19,122 bases of DNA from Candidatus Neomicrothrix sp. UBA825 (GTDB lineage Bacteria; Actinomycetota; Acidimicrobiia; Acidimicrobiales; UBA8592): positions 1-19,122 of the forward strand of contig DBHP01000038.1 in assembly GCA_002295705.1 (NCBI GenBank), read 5' to 3'. How positions within the stretch are numbered: the stretch's first letter is position 1; each line of letters begins with the position of its first letter. The translations under genes and the position numbers were made by a program. This document shows, piece after piece, positions 14,110-19,122 of the stretch. Under the pieces are notes generated by a model, which made no database searches, had not been told where the DNA came from, and saw only the letters and a list, made by a program, of their open reading frames with translations.

Positions 14110-14868
14110 TCAAAGAATTTGGCTTAAGAATAACTTTGTTCGATCTTCGGTCGGGTCAGTGAAGAAGTGTTCCGGAGTTCCTACTTCTACTATCTCCCCG
14201 CTCTCCATGAAGATAATTCTATCTGCGACTTCGCGGGCGAAACCCATTTCGTGGGTGACTACCATCATGGTCATCCCTCCTAATGCTAAATCCTTCATGA
14301 CATCAAGAACTTCTTTTATCATTTCTGGATCCAGAGCTGATGTCGGCTCATCAAATAGCATTATCTTTGGCTCCATAGCAAGAGCCCTTGCTATGGCGAC
14401 TCTTTGTTGCTGTCCGCCAGAGAGTTGACTAGGCAACTTGGATGCTTGTTCGGGTATCCCTACCATGTTTAACAATTCCTTGGCTTTTATTTCAGCATCA
14501 GCCTTAGGCATTTTGCGAACCCATTTGGGTGCCAAAGTTACGTTATCTAGGACTGTAAGATGCGGAAAAAGATTGAATTGTTGAAAGACCATCCCCACCT
14601 CGGAGCGAATTTTTTCAATGTTGCGTACATCATTAGTAAGCTCAACACCATCAACTACTATCGTTCCTCGTTGGTGAGCTTCAAGCCTATTTATGCAACG
14701 AATCCAGGTTGATTTTCCAGACCCTGAGGGTCCTAGGACAACTACAACTTCTTGTTCAGCAATCGTAGCCGTTACGCCTTTTAAGGCTTGGAAATCCCCA
14801 AACCATTTATCTACATTTTCGCAAGCGATCATGTCTGGTCGTGTTTGCTGTTTTGTTTCTGAGCTCAT
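14110..14868 (-). CDS. Polar amino acid ABC transporter ATPase (GlnQ type)
   Basis: 252 aa, the standard length for the GlnQ/HisP family. Walker A is GPSGSGKST (46-54), the signature LSGGQQQR (149-156), Walker B LFDEP (171-175) and the switch His 206 (VTHEMGFA). VGMVFQQFNLFPHLTVLDNV (91-110) and the ending LFLSQIL are diagnostic of polar amino acid importers for Gln, Glu, Asp, Arg or His. The ATG follows a GGGAG site 10 nt upstream; the domain itself starts near Met13. The partner permease and binding protein are absent: a possible terminator hairpin and the riboswitch lie downstream, and a gene-free stretch lies upstream. It must therefore serve a permease encoded elsewhere, or be a relic. 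The substrate cannot be narrowed further. Confidence 0.93.
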   Translation of the reverse strand: MSSETKQQTRPDMIACENVDKWFGDFQALKGVTATIAEQEVVVVLGPSGSGKSTWIRCINRLEAHQRGTIVVDGVELTNDVRNIEKIRSEVGMVFQQFNLFPHLTVLDNVTLAPKWVRKMPKADAEIKAKELLNMVGIPEQASKLPSQLSGGQQQRVAIARALAMEPKIMLFDEPTSALDPEMIKEVLDVMKDLALGGMTMMVVTHEMGFAREVADRIIFMESGEIVEVGTPEHFFTDPTEDRTKLFLSQIL

Positions 14869-15210
14869 TGGGCACTTACTCCCGTTATTGCTAATACATT
14901 TACCTTACTTCTGATCTCACTCATCTTTCACCTGGCACACGTGTTCTTCCAACTTCTGCCGATGTTTGAACATTGAGAAAGCGGCCACAAAATAGATAAC
15001 AGAAATTAAAACAGACCTCATCTTTTGACTCCAAGAAATTCCGTCTGTGCTGGCACGACATATGCAGCGATGCGGAGAATATCAAAAGCTCATGCGATGT
15101 ATTTAAACACCATTTTTTTGCTTTGTTTTGAGCACAACAATGTAATGCTTTTGTCAAAACTCAATTTTATATTCCACCTCAATCAGGAGACCAGTGGGTA
15201 AGGTCATGAT
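14869..15210. other. 342-nt divergent intergenic region, no gene recognised
   Basis: AT-rich spacer between the glnQ-type gene (minus) and serB (plus). No tRNA, known riboswitch or convincing small gene was found. A TATATT (15168-15173) about 40 nt before the serB GTG could be a -10 box, but TTGTCA at 15151-15156 is too close (11-nt spacer) to be its -35. An inverted repeat ACAGAC/GTCTGT (15011-15016, 15043-15048) has a 26-nt loop and is weak. The stretch is longer than any other spacer in the window, so promoters for both genes or a small RNA could be here. Confidence 0.4.
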
Positions 15211-16395
15211 GTGTCACTTATACGTACGCTTTTGATTAGGGTTTCCGGACCCGATCAATTAGGGGTTTCAGCAGAATTATTTGAGGTATTGTCCGCAATC
15301 GGCGCTGTTGTGAAGGACATTGAACAGATTGTCGTTCGGCGAAGATTGACGCTAGACGTATTAGTCGAAGTAGATAAGAGCGAAGATGCTTTAAAGGATC
15401 TTCTTCTCTTTGGATATCAGAGAGGTTTACACATTGACGTTGAAGAAGTTGATGACGAACCAACCGAATACGCCGAGCAATGTGTGGTTACTCTGATCGG
15501 TAGAGATATCACCCCCAGTGAACTCATGCTAGCTACGCGAGCAATCTCTAATAATGAGGGAAATATCGACCGGATAATTCGTCTTTCACGCTATCCAGTG
15601 ATGAGTTATGAACTTGCCGTGAATGGTGGGAAACTAGATGAAATTAAACAGGGACTTTTACAGGTAGCTTCGAAAACGCCCGAATTAGATATAGCAGTTC
15701 AGCCTTTAAATCTGAGCCGAAAAGCTAAACGCTTAGTTGTGCTTGATGTTGATTCAACACTTATTCAGAATGAAGTCATTGATTTATTGGCTGAACAAGC
15801 GGGTTGTGACGTAGAGGTTTCAAGGATCACCGAGTTAGCGATGAGAGGTGAAATGGATTTTGAAGAGTCTCTTTTGCAGAGGGTTAGCCTACTTGAAGGC
15901 TTGGATGAGCTTGGGGTTGAAAGAGCATGGCATAACCTGAAATTAACTCCTGGAGCCAGAACATTTTGTCGGACACTTGGAAGGCTTGGATTTACGACAG
16001 CGCTAGTAAGTGGAGGGTTTTCAATTTTTGCTGAGCGTCTTCAGCGTGAACTCAATATCAAGCACGCTAAGGCAAATGAGCTCGAGATCATTGGAGGCCG
16101 TCTAACAGGTAAAGTTGTTGGCCCTATCGTCACTCGCGAAGCGAAGGCTGAATTTTTGTGTGAAATCGCTGAGATGGAAGGTGTGCCGATTGATCAGACT
16201 GTCGCTGTTGGAGATGGCGCGAATGACCTTGATATGTTGACTATCGCCGGATTGGGTATTGCATTTAATGCAAAGCCAGTAGTTCAGGATGCGGCTAATA
16301 CAACTTTAAGAGTTCCTTATTTGGATGCGATTCTATTTATGTTGGGTGTTTCTCGTGAAGAGATCGAAGCAGCTGACTCATCAGATTTGCATTGA
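15211..16395 (+). CDS. serB: Phosphoserine phosphatase with tandem ACT domains
   Basis: 394 aa. Two N-terminal ACT-type regulatory domains (about 5-80, opening TLLIRVSGPDQLGVSAEL, and about 90-165) precede a HAD phosphatase domain. The catalytic motifs are DVDSTLIQNE with Asp179 as nucleophile and Asp181 as acid/base, SGGFS (267-271), Lys312 in TREAKAEF, and GDGANDLDML with Asp335 and Asp339 for Mg2+. It hydrolyses O-phospho-L-serine to serine, the last step of the phosphorylated serine pathway. In the mycobacterial SerB2 homologue the ACT domains bind serine for feedback control. The start is GTG at 15211: an in-frame stop lies 12 nt upstream, the nearby ATGs are out of frame, and TAAGG sits 8 nt before it. 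It stands alone and is convergent with the FGE gene. Confidence 0.95.
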   Translation: MSLIRTLLIRVSGPDQLGVSAELFEVLSAIGAVVKDIEQIVVRRRLTLDVLVEVDKSEDALKDLLLFGYQRGLHIDVEEVDDEPTEYAEQCVVTLIGRDITPSELMLATRAISNNEGNIDRIIRLSRYPVMSYELAVNGGKLDEIKQGLLQVASKTPELDIAVQPLNLSRKAKRLVVLDVDSTLIQNEVIDLLAEQAGCDVEVSRITELAMRGEMDFEESLLQRVSLLEGLDELGVERAWHNLKLTPGARTFCRTLGRLGFTTALVSGGFSIFAERLQRELNIKHAKANELEIIGGRLTGKVVGPIVTREAKAEFLCEIAEMEGVPIDQTVAVGDGANDLDMLTIAGLGIAFNAKPVVQDAANTTLRVPYLDAILFMLGVSREEIEAADSSDLH

Positions 16396-16428
16396 CTAGT
16401 AGACCCTACTCGTCGTCATAAACTAGTC
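16394..16428. repeat. Inverted repeat across the serB/FGE convergent junction
   Basis: GACTAGT (16394-16400) and ACTAGTC (16422-16428) are perfect 7-nt inverted repeats with a 21-nt loop, spanning the 10-nt gap between the two convergent genes and both stop codons. Because ACTAGT is itself palindromic, the arms are also direct repeats. It could be a bidirectional stop or mRNA-end structure, but there is no T-run, and the long loop makes it weak. Confidence 0.35.
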
Positions 16429-17338
16429 GAAAACCCAAATGCCCCATTGCGCTTGTAGGTGTGGTTGAACTCCTTGCCGCAGGTCGGTATCGGTTGCAAT
16501 ATGATTCATGACACAAGTACGAGCCGCCTTTAATTACCTTGGCGGTGCCAATAAGAGGTCCTGTTGGGTTTTCTAATTTTGGTTTACGTTTGTTCGTGAA
16601 CCAGTCTTGGCACCATTCCCAGGTGTTACCTGTCATCTCATGCAAATCAAACTTATTCGGTGGGTATGAGCCGACTGGAGCAGTTCCGTACCATCCATCA
16701 GACTCAAGGTTCTTATCTGGAAAAGATCCTTGCCATACATTCATCAGGTGTTCGCCACCTGGTGTTAGTTGACTTCCCCATGGGAATATTGTTCCGGGAG
16801 ATCCTGCGGATGCAGCATATTCCCACTCTGCTTCTGTGGGGAGTCTTCCCCCACCCCAATTGGCATAAGATGAGGCATCGTTCCATGAGATTTGGACGAC
16901 TGGATGATCCAGCTTTCCCTTTATTGTTGAGTGTGGCCCTTCGGGGGATTTCCAAGTAGCTCCGAAGACCTGCCGCCACCAAGGAGCTCCCTGAACTCCT
17001 CTGGTATCCTCGAAGTCATCGGGCAGCAATCCGCCAAACACGAAAGACCAACCTATCTCTTCCGCCTCAGTGATATACCCGGTGTCATCGACAAAAGTCA
17101 TAAATTGTTGATTTGTTACAGAATATTTTTCGATTAGGAAGGGTGAGAGAATTACTTCCGTTGTAAATTCCTCCCCGTCTTGGGGGTAAGCAAACTCGTA
17201 GTTGGAACCTAACCTAAATGGTCCACCTTCAAGTGCCACTTTCTCGGTGTTTGGCGAAGATACTTTTCCCGTACTTCTATCAGTGATGTATGTTTTTTTA
17301 TTCCGCCGGGGAGCACAACAGGAATCGTCTTTCTTCAT
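16406..17338 (-). CDS. Formylglycine-generating enzyme
   Basis: 310 aa. It converts the Cys (of CxPxR) in type I sulfatases to C-alpha-formylglycine using O2 and Cu(I). The FGE-sulfatase fold is visible from LEGGPFRLGSNYEFAYPQDGE (37-57) through the conserved HPVVQISWNDASSYANW (145-161), GRLPTEAEWEYAA (164-176) and GNTWEWCQDWF (237-247). The active-site pair is Cys276 and Cys281 in GGSYLCHESYCNRYR; both are present, which separates true FGE from EgtB-like or PvdO-like relatives. A Cys-Cys pair at residues 7-8 (SCCAPRR) lies in the flexible N-terminus. The ATG at 17338 has no strong ribosome site. No sulfatase gene lies in the window, so its substrate is encoded elsewhere. It is divergent from the PLP enzyme gene by 86 nt. 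Confidence 0.93.
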   Translation of the reverse strand: MKKDDSCCAPRRNKKTYITDRSTGKVSSPNTEKVALEGGPFRLGSNYEFAYPQDGEEFTTEVILSPFLIEKYSVTNQQFMTFVDDTGYITEAEEIGWSFVFGGLLPDDFEDTRGVQGAPWWRQVFGATWKSPEGPHSTIKGKLDHPVVQISWNDASSYANWGGGRLPTEAEWEYAASAGSPGTIFPWGSQLTPGGEHLMNVWQGSFPDKNLESDGWYGTAPVGSYPPNKFDLHEMTGNTWEWCQDWFTNKRKPKLENPTGPLIGTAKVIKGGSYLCHESYCNRYRPAARSSTTPTSAMGHLGFRLVYDDE

Positions 17339-17424
17339 AGTTAAGAAGCTTAGCCGTTCAAATAAACCTATTTCTTATCGAAGTTCTATTCTGAAAAAAC
17401 AGGTCTTTCGGGTAGTTTGGATGT

Positions 17425-18663
17425 GTGGTTTCACTTGATCTTGAATTTGTACGCTCTCATTTTCCAGCATTCACTCATCCTGACTCAAGACAATGGGCAC
17501 ATCTTGAAAATGCTGGGGGTAGTTATGTTCCGAATCAGGTAATCAGTATTTTGCAGAGCTTTTACACCAGCTCAAAGGTACAGCCGTATTGGAATTTTGG
17601 GCCTTCAGCGAAGGCCGGTCAGGCTATGGACAGATCTGCGGAAGTTATCCCTGCTACTTTCAACGCAAGCCCAGTTGAAGTACATTTTGGTCCCTCAACT
17701 TCACAGAACACGTATGTTTTAGCTAATGCTTTGCGACCTGATTGGGATCCAGGAGATAATATCGTCGTCACGAATCAGGACCATGAAGCAAATATTGGCG
17801 CTTGGCGGAGGCTAAAAGAAACTGGAATTGAAGTTAGGGAATGGAGGGTCAACCCAGAAACTGGATTGCTTGACATAGGCGAACTCGCTCAGCTTATTTG
17901 TAGCAAAACCCAACTGGTAGCTGTGACCCATGCGTCAAACCTTGCAGCGACCATAAATCCGCTGAGGAGTATCGCTGAATTGATCCACGGTGTCGGGGGC
18001 TTACTAGTTGCTGATGGCGTCTCATTTGCCCCTCACGCTGCCATTGATGTTCAAGAGTTAAATTGCGATATTTATCTATACAGCACATACAAAACGTACG
18101 GCCCCCATTTGGGACTGATGTACACATCCGAGAACATTTCTCACAAAGTAACCAATCAAGGCCATTTTTTTAATGCAGACAAGCCTACCTACCGATTAAC
18201 TCCTGCGGGGCCTGATCATGCCTCGGTAGCAGCTTGCGCGGGGATGGTTGACTATTACGAAGATGTATATCATCACCACTTTCAGTCGGGCTCGGCAAAT
18301 TTGAGAGGACGTCTTGAAAAGGTTTTTCAACTGTTCGGAGAACACGAGGAAAAGCTCATGGAGCCTCTCATTAAATATATTTTGTCCAGAGAAGATTTTC
18401 GACTTATTGGAACGGACTCAACGAACCGAGCCGAAAGAGCTCCAACAGTAGCATTTCATTCATACACAAAATCAAGCGAAGCAATTTATAACTCCCTAAT
18501 CGACGCTAAAGTCTCTTGCGGCCATGGGAATTTTTATGCTCATCGTTTGACTGAAGCGGTTGGTTTAAACCCAGAGGATGGAGTGGTTCGTCTATCCATG
18601 GTTCACTACAACACGGTGGAAGAAGTCGGTCGAGCTATTGAGGTTCTTCAAGCAATAAATTGA
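17425..18663 (+). CDS. Cysteine-desulfurase-like class V aminotransferase
   Basis: 412 aa PLP enzyme of aminotransferase class V, closest to the cysteine desulfurase-like VC1184-type group. PLP contacts are visible: FGPSTSQN (88-95, phosphate loop), DHEANIGAW (119-127, ring-stacking His120), VADGVSFAPH (195-204, Asp197 to the pyridine N) and Lys223 in YSTYKTYGPHLG for the Schiff base. Desulfurases of the SufS type carry a catalytic Cys in RxGHHC near the end. Here the matching segment is VSCGHGNFYA, with the Cys (365) before GH and Asn at the usual Cys position. Sulfur transfer is therefore uncertain, and another beta-elimination or aminotransferase reaction is possible. The start is GTG at 17425 since the nearby ATG at 17421 is out of frame and stops at once. 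It overlaps the convergent methyltransferase gene by 16 nt. Confidence 0.85.
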   Translation: MVSLDLEFVRSHFPAFTHPDSRQWAHLENAGGSYVPNQVISILQSFYTSSKVQPYWNFGPSAKAGQAMDRSAEVIPATFNASPVEVHFGPSTSQNTYVLANALRPDWDPGDNIVVTNQDHEANIGAWRRLKETGIEVREWRVNPETGLLDIGELAQLICSKTQLVAVTHASNLAATINPLRSIAELIHGVGGLLVADGVSFAPHAAIDVQELNCDIYLYSTYKTYGPHLGLMYTSENISHKVTNQGHFFNADKPTYRLTPAGPDHASVAACAGMVDYYEDVYHHHFQSGSANLRGRLEKVFQLFGEHEEKLMEPLIKYILSREDFRLIGTDSTNRAERAPTVAFHSYTKSSEAIYNSLIDAKVSCGHGNFYAHRLTEAVGLNPEDGVVRLSMVHYNTVEEVGRAIEVLQAIN

Positions 18664-19122
18664 GGATCGGCTCGCTCATGCTTAATGAGATACTCTTTTA
18701 TATATAGGAGGTCGGACCCTCCAGCGTAACCTCTCAATTTACCGTCTGAACCTAGGACGCGATGACAGGGCAGAATTATTGGTAGCGGGTTCAGTGCGTT
18801 TGCGGACCCTACTGCTCGTGCTCCATTTGGGACCCCAACGACTTTTGCTTGCTGTCCATATGTTGCTGTTTCTCCATATTTAATAGTGCACAACGCCTTC
18901 CATGCTTTGACCTGGAATGACGTGCCTTCTGGCTCCAAAGGTAGTGAGAATACCTTCCTCTTTCCTATGAAGTACTCTTCTAATTGTTCGGCACACTGGA
19001 CCAAAATTGGTATTTCCTTTGATTCTAAATCGTGACTTAATCTGGAACTAAGGGATTGCGTTGGAAGAATAATCTGTTTCAGATTTGCTTCCGTACTGAT
19101 GAAACGAAGACTTCCTATAGGA
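18648..19122 (-). CDS. Methylated-DNA--protein-cysteine methyltransferase (5' end missing)
   Basis: Partial gene; 157 residues are visible and the frame is open to the window edge. The first visible residues, PIGSLRFISTEANLKQIIL, are the beta-strand start of the N-terminal MGMT/Ogt domain, so only a few residues are likely missing. A TTG at 19004 would give a shorter protein lacking this domain and is not the true start. The catalytic domain includes EGTSFQVKAWKAL, the DNA-binding helix region YGQQAKVVGVPNGARAVGSA and the acceptor motif LPCHRV. The Cys takes the methyl group from O6-methylguanine in a suicide reaction, directly repairing alkylated DNA. The stop overlaps the convergent PLP enzyme gene. 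Which of ogt or the C-terminal half of ada it represents favours ogt, because no AdaA part is visible. Confidence 0.92.
   Translation of the reverse strand, partial: PIGSLRFISTEANLKQIILPTQSLSSRLSHDLESKEIPILVQCAEQLEEYFIGKRKVFSLPLEPEGTSFQVKAWKALCTIKYGETATYGQQAKVVGVPNGARAVGSANALNPLPIILPCHRVLGSDGKLRGYAGGSDLLYIKEYLIKHERADPQFIA

Noticed and set aside
14921..15157. A 78-codon Cys-rich open frame on the minus strand in the glnQ/serB spacer, opening with TTG
   Set aside because: No ribosome site, no recognisable motif or membrane segment, weak start codon, and a composition typical of a chance frame in AT-rich spacer DNA.
15151..15173. TTGTCA and TATATT as a sigma-70-type promoter for serB
   Set aside because: The two boxes are separated by only 11 nt, too short for a paired -35/-10. 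Only the TATATT alone was kept as a weak possibility.
18648..19004. Methyltransferase as a complete 118-aa gene starting at TTG 19004
   Set aside because: The frame continues upstream to the window edge and encodes the expected N-terminal MGMT domain, so the gene is partial and longer.
1..19122. CRISPR arrays, insertion sequences, attachment sites, tRNA or rRNA genes
   Set aside because: No regularly spaced repeats, transposase or integrase motifs, terminal inverted repeats or cloverleaf-like sequences were seen on either strand by reading.

Overview
The window is about 19 kb of densely packed bacterial chromosome, with GC in the mid-40s percent judged by eye. Genes are short-spaced, often overlap by 1-20 nt, and use ATG, GTG and TTG starts. 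Several family choices point to an actinobacterium of the marine Acidimicrobiia type: a class E sortase, a lipoprotein with a Septum_form-type domain, an FGE of the Streptomyces style, a FadE-like acyl-CoA dehydrogenase with a Gly-Gly-Thr C-terminus, and a SerB with tandem ACT domains. This placement is inference, because no rRNA or tRNA gene is present. I found no mobile element, CRISPR array, integrase or tRNA in the window.

Region 1 (1-7001, minus strand) is a complete System I cytochrome c maturation operon in the order ccmABCDEFG-H-I. It includes a 49-residue CcmD at 4746-4895. CcmA/B with CcmC/D deliver heme to the His of CcmE. CcmF (with CcmH/I) attaches the heme to apocytochrome, and CcmG/CcmH keep the CXXCH thiols reduced. 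An ATGA at the left edge suggests one more coupled gene beyond the window. Region 2 (7002-9177, plus strand) diverges from ccmA and encodes a class E sortase with two extra C-terminal membrane segments, a Septum_form-type lipoprotein and a small two-helix membrane protein.

Region 3 (9196-14049, minus strand) is a vitamin B12 uptake operon, btuF-btuC-btuD, preceded by a recognisable cobalamin riboswitch at about 13950-14040. An acyl-CoA dehydrogenase and a Nudix hydrolase follow with no visible terminator and may be co-transcribed. Upstream lies a lone GlnQ-type ATPase gene (14110-14868) with no permease or binding protein in the window, then a 342-nt stretch with no convincing gene.

Region 4 (15211-19122) holds serB (plus), a formylglycine-generating enzyme (minus, convergent with serB), a cysteine-desulfurase-like PLP enzyme (plus, divergent from FGE) and the C-terminal 157 residues of a methylated-DNA--cysteine methyltransferase (minus), whose 5' end lies outside the window.

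Most of the content is recognisable housekeeping. The parts most worth a second look are the sortase/septum-lipoprotein module, the riboswitch with its possible reach over fatty-acid genes, the FGE without a neighbouring sulfatase, and the desulfurase homologue whose usual Cys position is altered.
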